Shown one piece after another: positions 45,743 to 58,900 of a DNA stretch of 64,000 nucleotides. Source of the DNA: Pyrenopolyporus hunteri (Eukaryota > Ascomycota > Sordariomycetes > Xylariales > Hypoxylaceae); NCBI GenBank assembly GCA_902806595.1, contig CADCXC010000035.1, forward strand, positions 1,364,001 to 1,428,000. Reading direction: 5' to 3'. The notes under the pieces are model-generated. The model worked only from the letters and a program-made list of their open reading frames with translations. It did not search any database and was not told the DNA's origin. Both the position numbers and the translations under genes were made by a program. Within the stretch, counting starts at the first letter, position 1. Each line of letters starts with the position of its first letter.

Positions 45743-48700
45743 TTAAACGAACACTCTGGGAAGCGCAGAACCCAGATCAGATCTCCACATTCCACTTGTC
45801 CACTTCTTCCCGATTCCGTTGCGGCGTTTGCCGATTATACGAACCGCATATACACAAGTCTCAGTTCCCACTTCTAACGCTGGTTACCGATAGCCCGCCG
45901 GCAGGTGGATCAAACGAAAACGAGATCGGGAATTGCTACCCTCGTGTTCGTCCCAGTGACACAGGAAACGACCTCGACGTAAATAAACCAAAGTTACCGC
46001 AAATCGAGAATCCGTTCGGTTCGGTAAACAGTCGTGGAACCAAGTAGTCGTCGTCCCCACCCTATCCAGAACAATGGCGAGTAAACAACTAAATGTGATC
46101 CTAAACCCCAGCTCCGAGCAAAACGAGCGGAAAGAATAGAAGGGCCTACGACGTTAAGGAGGCGATATACTAGGTATTAAAAAAGCAAACCAGTCACTTT
46201 AGATCGAGAGGACTTGGATAGACGGAACTATATCTTGGTCAGTTGGTCTACTGGTAACAGAAGGGTAAGAATGGACACGAAGGTGGGATAGGAGCGCAAG
46301 GGGATTCGCAGCGCAGTCAAGATTGTGTATGCTGACTGGGTCTGAGATGTAACCCTCTAACCCCACAAAGCCGAGAACTCCGTGAGTTCTGGCTGGAGGA
46401 TGTTCGAAATCTGGTTCGGTGCGACTGATCCCACCAGCAGTGAAAGGAATATTAACCGGCGAGGGATACCCCGACAGGGTGGTCGAAGATATGGCATAGA
46501 GCATGAGATCACGTACACTTGATGTTTCGAGCAGTCCTTGAACCAATCCAATTCAGCCGGGGGGTTGTTCAACGGCGAGGAGACTAGTCCCAGACCAGGA
46601 GAGCCAACCCTAGAGATTGAGAATATTCAAACGAATGTGTGCCCGTGGCAGTTTCCGAAGTCTTCTAACAAAGCCAAGAAAATCGGACACGACCGGACGT
46701 GAGATAATTTGCCGACGGGTTGGCGAACGCAAGGAAGAGGTTACCGCGGTCCTCGCACAACGTTGCTCCCAATTAGGTGGAAGTGGGGTGGTAGAACGAG
46801 CAAGGTGATGCGACCTATAAGTCTTGGATACGGTTCGCGTTTCAGATGCGCGGACGACACAGCGTCGGGGTGACAGTAAGCCAACAGAGAGCCCAGAGCA
46901 TCAGATCTCGCGAGATGTCCGGATAGCGACACAAGCAATGGGACTACCAAGCAAGAGGCTGCCGTTTACACTCGTTTGACCGTTGAACTGGCTACCTAAA
47001 CTTTTATAAACCCAGGCGACGGCTTGCTTATAAGGCGCCGGCGAGGTTTATTATATTTGAAAAAACGAGAGGCGCGCAGGCAACCAAGTTGTCTTCAAGA
47101 CAGGATCGGATGTCCCGCAAAGAGAATGAATAATAAGAACGAGAGTAGAGAAATAGAAGAAAGAAAAGAGAGGTGGAAAGGGGTCGATTGCAAGAAACTG
47201 CAACGTTGGAGGACCAGACGACACTGGGTCGTGAGTAGCGGTCGTCGTGAAGGTGGCCGGGCGAAGATTGAAGTAGGCGAGTTTCCAGTCGAGCCGGTCA
47301 AGGCAGACGAAAGAGAAAAAAAGAATCCGATCAAGCGAGCAAAAGAGCAAGTTGAGGAATGGAAAGAGGAAGTCGTAGAGAAAAGAGAACAGAGCGCACT
47401 ATCCCACACGCGCGGGCTTCGAGCGACAGAGAAAGAGAGAACCGCGCGATTGTCAATCGTGACCCTGTTCGATCGATGGTTCTATGGCATGTAACTGCAC
47501 AACTCTTCCATGTCAGGCAGGGGATGTACGTTAGATACATGTACCTTACATTCGGAGGTCGGGTCGTTCCTGGCATTAGCTCTCTTCGTTTATGACAAAA
47601 TATGGGGAAAAGGGGGGCCAGGACTTGGGTGAAAAAGCTTCAAATTGTCAATGCATTGCGTCCGTTGACGAAACTCCGGCCCCGAACAGCCATGGGAACC
47701 CCAGCAATAACCGCCAAATCTGAAATACCTCATTCCAAATCCCTACCGTCGAAAGTCGGCTTGCATACAACAACCTTACTGAGATTGCTCAATCAGGCAC
47801 AGGCATGCATCAGGTACACACTCATTCATACGCCGTAGCCCCAAAATTGAAGGACCCCGTCGTATCAACGCCATCGCATACCCACAACCAGCAAAGTCAT
47901 GATATACCTGTCGTTAGAATTTATCCAGATAAGACATACGTAATTTAGAAACCTCAGTTGTGGATGGCATGGAAGGTTCAAAGGATAGGCTCAGCAGCGA
48001 ACCCCTATGCGGGTACCAACTCACCTTGGCAGGATGTCCCTGTCCCCCTGTACGTGTCTAAGACCCTAGTACCCAGCTAAGATTCCCGGCCAATCAACAA
48101 GCAGCGAAGAGAAAGCTTCACCAATCAGAAACACTAGCGTTGTTACTTGCAGACGGCTCGACTCTTCGTCATCCTGGTCTGGATCACCTTAACCTCCCCA
48201 TTGGTACGTACCGTACAGTTCCCTCGCGCCATACCAAAGGCGTTAATTTGGAACGAGATCGAGAGAGTGATCTGACGGGAGCGATCGCGTACACTAGTAA
48301 AGAGCTAATCGAAAATACCCAAGTATTTAACACGAACGGAGAGAAACAAAACAATCTATTAAGGGAACCGCAAGTACCACTGATACATAAATAAATGACG
48401 GTCTGCTAGTAAGACTCCTCCGTATGATATAAGTTGGTGGTGCTGCAATTTTCCCTCTCATCTTAACATAGCAAGACCCTCGGTCGTACGAACCAACCGA
48501 TTGGGTTGGTGGTGGCTTGTTAAAATTTTTCTCTTTTTCTTCCTTTTTCTTCCTTTTTTTTTTTTTTTTTTCTTCAGAAGAATCGGTAGAGTATCAGGGG
48601 GTTGCAAACGGATTCATCGGTCAAGCCAAGCAGATACCTGCCTCATATATCATATCCATTAAGTATGCGTTCAAAGCATGAAGGCCAGTTGTTTGCTAAA

Positions 48701-51460
48701 TATGTGAAATCAAATGTGATACAGATCGCTCGGATAATTTAGGTGGCAGATTCTCCCACGATGCGATTAAACTAGGTCTCGTGTCTAGCCATCCATCGGT
48801 AGCCCATAGTGTTAAAATTTTACTGAAAAAGTGAATCTAATAGCACTCCACGGATTACCTCTAGGTGCTATCTATAGGTTGATGTTACTTCTCTTAGTCA
48901 AACAGTAATGTAGCATTTCGCGACTTTACGACCTATCATCGTCAGCGCCGCTAACACCACCAACCTACCCAGTATCCACGAGGGGCTAAAGAAATCCCAA
49001 TGAATTCGCCTATTGGTTTTCCACGTGCCCAAGCTAAAGATTCCTATCACACCCTCCCCTATTATTGAGGCGCCGGGCCATCCAGTCATTACTCAGATTA
49101 CTCAGGGGAATCGCATATTATATGCGAACCCCTCAAGTAGATCATGGCTGATGACGACGAAAGGACATGACACATTATTGATCCTCGTGGAATCCTATCA
49201 GCCAGCCTCAGGTAATTGGTCGCATCTTCACGTCATGCCGTCATACGCAAGGTACATGAATCCGTGCCGCCGTTCCTGCAAACCACGCATCTTGCAGAGA
49301 GGATGATCCCGAGATGCTGGGCTTCCCAACCATAGGCTCGGGGGGTCGACGCAGGTTTGGGCGCGTTTCAGATCGTTGAATCAATTGATGCTGCCACCCG
49401 CCGTAGTCGTAGCCCGCCCGCCTAACCGGCTGAGATCGAGACATTGACACGGAGCTGGATCTTGACTATCCTGAACATCTGGTTGGAAATACCTACTTTC
49501 ATATACGTACCCGACCTCCGCCAATTGGATCTATCTCAAACAGCCTATATAGGTAGGTAGGTAGGTAGGTAGGTACCTACATGCGTATTCTCCGGCGTCC
49601 AATACCTACCAGCGAACAAAGGTAACGTTAGACCACGGACCAGACACGTGCGCATTACATGAGTTTTAGATATACAACACGACTCCCGTGCGAGCTCTCG
49701 CATACGCATACGGTAACTTTGTATCTCAGCCAGCCTAGGACGGCGTTTGCCATCCCTTCGCAATGTGCAATCTTACTAGAGGCCGATCTAAGAAGGCAAT
49801 CAACGATCAAGTCGGTTTGCTTTTGTGGGGGAATTCTAATCAAACTCGCGTTCCATTCGACGTAACAGATCTGGCGGTCTTCACGGACTCTACATAGGTA
49901 GGTATACATACATACGTAGGCTCACCGAAACTAGGCGCCATCGGTTCGGTGTCTAAACTGCGATTGCGACCTTTTAAACCTGCCTGGGACTTCGTATATA
50001 CATGCATATCCCGTCGGTCGTCCGCAATCGAAAGTTCACCGCCAATCTAATGCCTTTAGTAATTGACGCACCAGTTTTCAGCATCAAACTCCGATGTAAG
50101 GGTTCATTGGCAAAAGCGTCATCGTATCAAGGTGAGATCACCAGAAATAGCTACCGACGTAGCGGGATACCTATTCGCCGCAAACAATGTCTAACCTAAC
50201 ATCCATGAATTAAGAGCCGTGTTATTGTGTTTTGAACTGTGATATTTTAGCTAACCTCTCAACACAACGTGAAGGTTTCCGGCTCGTTTTTTATGGAAGA
50301 CGCTTCTAAAAGTTTTGTCCATACTAATAATTGCTCTTAGGTGGCAGACGCGGACCTACTAGCCATCCACCGAGTCCGAAATTACTTTGGTACCTAATCA
50401 ATTGACCCTAATCAGGATTTTTGGCAGCGAGTTGAAAAGCTTAATTTATAGCGGATAACTCACTAACTTATAGCGCATACTCCACTACGCCGTCCTAAAG
50501 TTCAGCGTATAATATAAGCCTACGCGGTATTACTTCTGAGTTAAGCGCCATTAAAATGTGCTAACATGACGCCTAACACGACCTGCAAATACCGTCTCTG
50601 GCATAAACGTAACTTAGCAAGCATCTCCCTATACCAATACCTAAAGTATTCCCACCGATTCAAAATAATATAGAACGAGAAATTCATACGACGTATCTGC
50701 ATTCCTATAATGCTATAGCATCAGGGAGCGAGCCCTGGCTTTTCCCATTGACTCAATGTTTATGAAAACCGTGAGACGGCTGAACGGTGTTATCTTACAG
50801 CGCTCCCAGCGATTATTAAGGTAATATAATATGTCTGACTCCCTCCCACCATAATGTGATATTTCGAAAATACGCCGTATAACTTGTGGGCGGGGAGTTT
50901 ATAATTAGAACCGAGTGCGACCCGAAAGGCTGAGCTAATAATCAACTTCCTTTGACCTTTCGCATTCCACGTGGAAGACATGGCGGGAGTAGAGACATAC
51001 ACGCGCTACTCTCCTGCTTTAGGCTGTTGTGGTAAATACTATAACGCGTTGAAATAGCTTTGAAATATGTTGCATCGTGGAGGTGTTCTACATAGCGGCA
51101 GGAAGGCGGTTTCCGGTGCCCCATTCGAAATGACATCGACTACCTACCTGTTTACCTCTTGAAGTTATTATATATATACTTCAGGCATATCAACTTAGCG
51201 GTTAGGTTTAGGTACCTACCTATGTAAACACATTTCCTTTCAATGCGAACAGTTCACGTAGTAAGTCAATTGCTAGATCATTATAAAAGGATCCGGGGTG
51301 TCTAATATGAATCCTAAACCTACCTTCCAACGTAGCGACGAGAGTATTCCATCCATAGATCGTAGCAGATGTCCATTCACATATCCCGGGTAAATTTACC
51401 AGAATGTAATAACAAAGGGTATCCATCATACTCATCATAACCGACATAAACGAAACACGA
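45743..51460. other. 5.7-kb gene-poor region
   Basis: No supported gene. The open frames are short; the longest, 156 codons at 47024-47494, is a Lys/Arg/Glu-rich product of a purine-rich stretch (minus strand CT-rich), probably leader/promoter sequence of the gene starting at 45742. Other items are a T tract at 48553-48571, an (AGGT)n cluster at 49551-49579, and increasing AT content from about 50200. I find no transposon remnant or RNA gene. Confidence 0.5.
49551..49579. repeat. (AGGT)n / TAGGTACC repeat cluster
   Basis: About six tandem AGGT units running into GTACCTAC. It belongs to the same dispersed motif family as the clusters near 22.0 and 42.1 kb. Confidence 0.8.
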
Positions 51461-52621
51461 TCATCGAGTCTTACGACTAGCCCTCCACTTAGCATTCTGC
51501 TTCTTCTCCTCCTTTTTCGCCTTCTTCTCGGCCTCAGCAGCTTCCCAGTCTTCTAAATTCTGAACGAGGATCCAATCGAGGGACTTGGCTCTACGGCTTT
51601 CCAGCCAGTATTCTCTGGGCTTCTTACCCTTCATCTGCCTCTTCCAGGCCCGCTTCCTGCTCTTCCTCGCCTGCTTATCGGCCTTCGCAATCTTATGCTT
51701 GACTTCCCACGCAGCCAGCTTCGCAAGTATGTTTGTCTGCTCGCTCGGGGGTGGGATGTCCTCGAAGGATAACTCACACATCCACTTGGACATGTATTTC
51801 AGGCACCTCTCCTGAGCGCTCAAGTCGAGCGTCTCCTCGCTCAGGGGCGCCACTAAACGGTCTTTCTTGTCCAGCTTAAACATCTTGATGATCTTCTTGG
51901 GACCAATGATTTCCGCGTGGAGTTTGCGGGGATGGAAGTACCTCTCGTTCATAATCCCGAAATACTTCTTACAGCGTCTGTGGTTTATAATGGCTATGGC
52001 GATGATCGACATGAGCTCCAGCGCGGCAGCAATGCCCTCAGCGCCGTCATAAGGGACGACTCCGATGGCAAAGGCGGCGAGTTGGACCGCGCGGGCAGCT
52101 ATGTGGGGTCTGATAAGGATGTTGAGATTGTCGATAAACGCTATCAAGTCCTCCCGGGTGATCGCATGGTTTGCCAGTTCCGGCACCCATGTGCGCGCAA
52201 ATGGGATGTGAGGGCCTGGGTTGACACGGGGAATCAATACAGGCTTCGGTAATGGTGGTAGTGACGCATCTTCTGGCACAGGGGGAAAACACGATGTCGC
52301 TGCATCGAGTATCTGCGTCTCAGTGATTTCCGCCTGTTCATCGGCGGCCGCGTCTATTGATTTAGGCGACGTAGAAGCATCGGGTGTAAGTTGCCCATTA
52401 TCGCTGGCAATAGTCCTATACGACGGTGGGCGCGATATGATACCTGTCCGCGTATACTGGTCTTGTGGTTCGACTCTATCGTTAATGTTGTCGGTTGTGA
52501 CGATTAACTTGTCGTTGTTTAAGCTGTCTTGGTTAGATAACTCGGACTTCGAATTCATAGATCGCCAAGCTTTCTTTACCGAAGCGACCATGAGGTCTCC
52601 AAGGAGCTCCTTAGATGACAT
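51461..52621 (-). CDS. uncharacterised conserved fungal protein with basic C-terminus
   Basis: Single-exon gene of 386 residues starting MSSKELLGDLM. Residues 1-125 are Ser/Asp-rich and probably disordered. The core (about 130-260) starts with VLIPRVNPGPHIPFARTWVP, continues with LIAFIDNLNILIRPH and a weakly hydrophobic helix pair (AARAVQLAAFAIGVVPYDGA and IAAALELMSIIAIAIINHRR). The last ~80 residues are very rich in Lys, Arg and Glu, in part a coiled-coil (AEAEKKAKKEEKKQ). The PGPHIPFAR...P pattern recalls a large, uncharacterised Pezizomycotina family found in several copies per genome; I give no function. It is the last intact gene before the AT-rich block, and its coding sequence shows no RIP-type decay. 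Confidence 0.75.
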   Translation of the reverse strand: MSSKELLGDLMVASVKKAWRSMNSKSELSNQDSLNNDKLIVTTDNINDRVEPQDQYTRTGIISRPPSYRTIASDNGQLTPDASTSPKSIDAAADEQAEITETQILDAATSCFPPVPEDASLPPLPKPVLIPRVNPGPHIPFARTWVPELANHAITREDLIAFIDNLNILIRPHIAARAVQLAAFAIGVVPYDGAEGIAAALELMSIIAIAIINHRRCKKYFGIMNERYFHPRKLHAEIIGPKKIIKMFKLDKKDRLVAPLSEETLDLSAQERCLKYMSKWMCELSFEDIPPPSEQTNILAKLAAWEVKHKIAKADKQARKSRKRAWKRQMKGKKPREYWLESRRAKSLDWILVQNLEDWEAAEAEKKAKKEEKKQNAKWRASRKTR

Positions 52622-53330
52622 GATGGAGGAGTTGTAGTCGCTGTAAAGTCAAGATGGCCGAGTATGCCCACCCCGTAGAATCAAAAACATTACATTATAT
52701 GGGACGAGTAAGATAAAAACATCTGGAGAAGGACTCATTATTTTAAAGAATTAGAACCATTGGTATAAAGGTCTTGGCATTTTGAGCTGAGCTGTGCTGA
52801 CTACCTAGGTAGGCATATCACATCGATCAGCGCTGGATAGTATTCTGAACTTTTCCTATTTGTGGGATGTCCCAGGGGCCCAAAGCATGGGAATGGCAAT
52901 GCGATCATAAAAGAGGACCAAAGGGTTATCAACTGAGATATATCTTAGCTAAGTGTGGTAGGCAGTTTAGTTCTTATTGGACAATTTGCTGTGTTCTAAG
53001 TGCTCGTAGATGCTGAAAGGCTCTGAACACATGTATAGTTGCATCAAGTAGCAATGAGTAGTGAGGCTATGCTTATGGCTAGAGGGGTCGTAGAGGGGGA
53101 TTGGAGATGGTGATTTACCTAAGTGAAACACGAATACGGCTCTGCACGGGGTCAGCGACGCAGGCAGGTGATCATGTGATATGACGTGTGGCTGCCTGTC
53201 CGGCACGCTCGGCTCTTGCGTGGGTACCTTAGCTGCTTAAGTAGATTCTAGAACTGCTATGGTGGGCCATTCCCCTAAAACCGCCAACCCGTTAAAACCA
53301 TTGAAAATTGATAACATAAGCCGTAATAGA
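52622..53330. other. promoter region and transition into AT-rich block
   Basis: Upstream region of the gene ending at 52621 (5' end). A CTACCTAGGTAGG motif lies at about 52801-52814. Composition is normal to about 53300, then shifts rapidly to AT. Confidence 0.5.
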
Positions 53331-55240
53331 ATTTTTTTAAGAAGATGACATAATCAAATATTACTTTTAAAGAGATGATATAATATAATATAAATATTTA
53401 ATCGGTTTTGTTTTATATCTAAATTTATATTAATTCGAATACGAATTATTTAAATAAATAAATAAATAAATATTTAAATATTTATTTATTTATTTTTATT
53501 TATTAATTTATTTAAATATTTATTTATTTATTTTAAAATTTTTATTTTTATTTTTTATTATTTTAACGATATTTTTATCGTAAAATTAATACGTTATAAC
53601 GTTTAAATAATTTTTTTCGTTTATTAAATTTTTTATCGATAAAAATAAATATATTTTTCTTAAATATTTTAACATTTATTATTTTATTTATTTCGACTTA
53701 AATTTATTATTTAATTTTTAAATATTCGATAATAAAAATATTTTTTATAAAATTGTATATTATATTTATTATATTATAATTAAAAACGTTTAAATAAATA
53801 ACGAAAAAAAAAATCGCGCATATAAATTTTATTCGTTAAATAATTAATTATTTTTATTAATATTTCGTAATTTTAAAAATATAATAATAAATATATTCGA
53901 CGATAATATTTTACTTTATAAAAAATATTATTTTTATATTTTAAATTAAAATAACAATAAATTTATTTTTATTTTAATATAATTAATATTAATTTAATAA
54001 ATTATTACGTTATAATTTTAAATTTTTACCATTAAATATTTTCGAAATAAATTTTAAAGTTTTAAATATTTTTTAACTTTTTAAATATTAATAAATTATT
54101 CGACGATATTTTTAATAATATCGTTAAATCGCCGTTTAATAAATCGAAATTATTAAATTAATTAATTCGATAAAATTTCCTTTCGATTATTTATTATTAT
54201 AATAAATTTTATTATATTATAAATATATTATATAGATTATAAATTTATTATATAATATTAAAAAAAACGAATAAATAATTTATTAAAAATTATATACGTA
54301 AATATATAAAAATTTTATATTAAAAAAATAATTTTTTAAATAATTATTATAATATATTATTTTTTCGAATAAATTTTCATACATTTTTTAATATAAATTA
54401 CTTAATTTTTTTTTTTAAAAAAAAACCCGATTTTTATAATTACGATAAATATAGGTTAAATATATATATATTAATAATATCGAGTAAATTAAACGAAAAT
54501 AACTTCGAAATAATTTTTCGATATTATAATTAATTTTATTTTTTTTTTTAAAAGATTTTACGGGAATATTTTTTCGCGTATTTTATATAATTATTTTTTA
54601 TTAATATTATTATATTATTTTTAAATTAAAAAAAAAAAATTTTTAAATTTTATTTTATTTAAAACGCGCGAAAAAATAGTTATAAAATAACGACGATTTT
54701 TATAATAAAATTATTTTTTACGTTACGAAATATAAAATATAAATATAAAAAAAATATTAATAAATATAATTATAATAAATTTAAAGAAAATAATAATAAA
54801 ATTTATTATTTTTACGATAATATTTTATTAAATTTATTTAATTTTAATTATTACGATAATATTTTCGAAAATATACATAATTAATACGACGATAATAACG
54901 ATTCGAATTAATCGAAAAAATAACGTTTTTTTTTTATAAATTATATTAAAATTAATATTATTTCGAAAAATAATAAAAAGTAAAAATTTTATTTTTTAAT
55001 TAATATTAATAAATTTATAACTAATTTTTTTTACACGTTAAATATTAAAAATAATTAACATAAAATAATTAATATTAATACATTTAAAAATTTAATTATA
55101 TTTTTAAAAATTAATAAAATAAATATAAAAGTTTTAATTAATATTACGAAATAATATTATATATTATATATATATTAAAATTAAAAAAATTAATAATCGA
55201 TTTTAATAAAAATTTATTAATTATTAATTTTTTTTCTTTT

Positions 55241-55944
55241 TTATTACGATTTAATATAATAATTTAATCTTATTAAATAATCGACATTAAAACTTTAATT
55301 AATTTCACCGTCAAAACGTATATTTAAAACCGCGGTTTATCGAAAACGTAACGAAAAATACAAATTAAAAAATAAAAATTAAAAAAAATTAAAATTAAAT
55401 AAAACGAAAATTAAAAAAAACGAAAATTAAAAAAGGTAAAAACGAAAAGGAATAAAAACTCGAAAACGAAAATAAAAAACGATATAAATTACGAGATAAA
55501 AATGAAAAAAAAATAAAAATAAAAAGAAATAAAAATAAAAAGAAATAAAAATAAAAAGGAATAAAAATAAAAAAAAAATAAAAATAAAAGGAAATAAAAA
55601 TAAAAAAAAATAAAAATAAAAGGAAATAAAAATAAAAAAAATATAAAAATAAAAATAAATAAAATAAAAATAAATAAAAATAAAATAAAAATAAAAAAAT
55701 TTTTTTTTAATTATAATAAATTATTTTTTATTTATAATAAAAAATAATAAATTTATAAAAAAAAAATATATTTAATACGACGCGTAATATTAAAAATTAA
55801 AAATTAAATTTTATTAATATTATAAAAAAAAAAAAAAAAAAAATTAAACCGCGGTTTTATATATAAATTTCAAAAACGTAATTAGTCGAAACTTCGATAT
55901 CGATTATTTAATAAAATTAAATTAATCGTATCGAATTATAATAA
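55241..55944. mobile_element. decayed element with 100-bp terminal inverted repeats (TIR/foldback-type)
   Basis: The left arm (55241-55340) and the reverse complement of the right arm (55845-55944) align end to end. By eye about 74 of 99 positions are identical, with one single-base gap; about 21 of the 25 mismatches are transitions (C/T or G/A), and only about four are transversions. That is the pattern expected when one original inverted repeat is mutated by RIP. Both arms end inside with AAAACCGCGGTTTA, unmutated. The 504-bp interior is an A-rich simple-sequence stretch and shows no coding trace. I see no clear target-site duplication. It may be a MITE-like TIR element or a foldback element; random similarity of AT-rich DNA is unlikely given the arm length and transition bias. 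Confidence 0.6.
55490..55690 (+). repeat. A-rich simple repeat (AAATAAAAAT/AAAAAG units)
   Basis: Imperfect tandem array of (G)AAATAAAAATAAAAA units on the plus strand, nearly free of C, inside the inverted-repeat element. The strand asymmetry contrasts with the mixed A/T around it. Confidence 0.7.
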
Positions 55945-58900
55945 TATTAAAATAATTTTCGTAATTTTTAAAACTATAAAATTTAATATATTTATTTAAA
56001 TAAAACGATAAAATTATTTTAATTTTATTACTAACTATTTAATGTTATTAAATAATCGTATAATATCGTAATAAAAATTATATATATAATGTATGTTTTT
56101 CGTAATAAATAAAATAAAATAAAAAATAATTATTATAAAATAAATTATATAATACGAAAATAATTACATTAATATATAAATGTTTAATTAATTAAACCTT
56201 CGATTTAAATATATATTAAATAAAAAAAAATATATATATATTTTATTTACTTATAATATAATAATAATTAAATTTATAAAATTTTAAATATTTTTTATAT
56301 ATTTAATTATAATTATTTATTTATATATTTAATTATATATTATATTTATTTTTATTTATTTTTATCCTTTTTTTCGTTTTTAATATATTAAATAAATACT
56401 TTTATAAATTTTATAATTATCGACGATATTATAATAAATCGCTTCGTAAAAATTTATTATAATTTAATTTAAATTATTTCGTTTTTTTTTCGTATATTTT
56501 TAAAAAATCTTTTAAATTTTTATAAATATTAAAATATAGTTATATTCGATTACTTTAAAAATTTTCGAATAAATATTAAACCAATCATTCGTTATAAAAA
56601 CGTTACGTTTTCGACGATAAAAAATTATTAAAATTATAATAATTAATTAATTTTAAAAATTTATATACTTTAATTAATAATAATAAATTATCCGATATTT
56701 TTATATTTTAATTTTAAATATTAATTTAATTATAATCTTTTTATAATATTTCGATATAATTAAAAATTATATAATTTTTACGTAATTAATATTTAATTTT
56801 ATAATTATTTTATTATTTTACGAATTTTTTAATATCGTATCGTATAATTTTTTTATATATAATATATAAAATAATTTAATTAATTATATTTTTTTTAATA
56901 AATTAACTTAAAAATTTTAAATTTTTAAAATATAATTATATAAAATTAATATTAAATTAATAAATTAAATTTTTATATACGTACGATTTATTAATTTATT
57001 ACGCCTTCGTATAATTATCGTTACTATTATTCGATTTTTTTATTTTTTTTATTCGTTTTTTAAATATAAAAATTTAAAATACGGTAATTTTATTTTTATA
57101 TACGTCGAATATTATTCGAATATATTATTTTTATCGTAAATTCGATAACTTTAATTAAATTAAATTAAATTTAAATTATAAAAAATAATTTAATTTTATA
57201 ATTCGTTTAAATATATTAAAGTCGAAATTTTAATTCGATTATAATAATAAAATATTATTTTAAAATATTTATTAATAAAAAAATAAATTAATATATTTTA
57301 CATTATATAATACGTCGAAAAAATACGTCGATTACGACGTATATTTCGAAGTTAATAAATTAAAGTTTTTAATAATTATTTATAAATTATATATAATTTA
57401 ATTTAAAAACAATAAATTTTTTTTTTTTTTTACGTATAATTTAATCTCCCTTTATTATCGTATTACTTTTAAATATCGTCGATAATATACTTCTTAAATT
57501 ATTTACTTTAATATAATAAATTTTACGTTTTTATAAACAAATTTATAAATATAATTTTTATTATAATTACTTAATACGTTCGAATATTTTTAATATTTAT
57601 TGAAGAAATTTTTTAATAAATTTATAAACTTAATTCGATTTTTTTTAATTAAAATTTTTTTATTTATATTATTTTTAAAATAAATTTAAATTAAAAAGAT
57701 ATAAAATATATTAATTTTATATTAATATCGTAATCGAATTAATATTTTATCGTTTTTTAAATATTTCGTAAAAAAATAATATTATATAAATAATAATAAT
57801 ATAAGGGTATATATTATATAATTATAACGATATAATTTTTATTATTTAATTCGACGTTTAATAAATCGTAATTTTATTTTAATTTCGAATCGTTTTATTT
57901 TAAAATAATAAATTATAATAATTATTTATAACTTAATTTCGAATAAAACGCGAAATTTCGTTTTAATAATATTAATATATTATTTATTTTTATAAAAATA
58001 TTAACTTTTAATAACTCGTTAAAAAAATCGCTTTAATATTTAAAAATTAAACACTTTTCGAAATTTATTAACGATTTACTTTTAAAAAAATTTATTATAT
58101 AAATATTAATAAATAATTTCGATTTTATAAACTTTTATATTACTTTATAACCGTAATATAACGAATTAAAATTATAATATATTTAACTTTAAATTATTAT
58201 ATTAATTTATAATATAAAAGTTAAAAAAAAATAAAATATATAAAAATATTAAAATAAAATAAATTTTTTAATTTTTATTTTATTTTTTTATAATATTTAC
58301 GTTAATATTCATTATTAAAATATTTAAATAAAAAGTATTTATTTACTTCGAAAATTTTCGAACTTAATTACCCGTTTATAAAAACGAATAAAAATTTTTT
58401 ATAAAAATAATATTTTTAAACGAATAAATTAAATATAAAAATATATATAATTAAATAAATATTTAATATTTTTATTAAAATTCGAAACTATACGTTTATT
58501 TATTTCGTAAATAAATATTTAATCGTTTACGATAAACGTTTATATATTTTAAAAATAATAAAAATCTCCGTTTTTTTTTATATTCGAAATAATTAACATT
58601 TTTTTTTTTTTTAATGTTTATATTAATTAAATAATATAAATAAACGTTTATACGTAAAATTATTTTTTTTTTTTTAATTTTTTTTATTTAACCTTTTTAA
58701 TTAATTAAAAAACTTCGAAATTATTTAAAATTTTTTTATAATTTATTATAACTTTTTTATAATAAACGTAAAAATATAAAAAAAAATATTCGAACGCGTT
58801 TAATTAATTAAAAAACTTTTAAAAAATTATAAAAAAAAATTTTATAATTACTTCGAATATTAAAAAGAGTAAAATAAAAAAATTAATCTTTAATATAAAT

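Noticed and set aside
47024..47494. 156-codon Lys/Arg/Glu-rich frame
   Set aside because: Follows from a purine-rich stretch with no start context, domain or splice-linked exons; more likely leader/promoter DNA.
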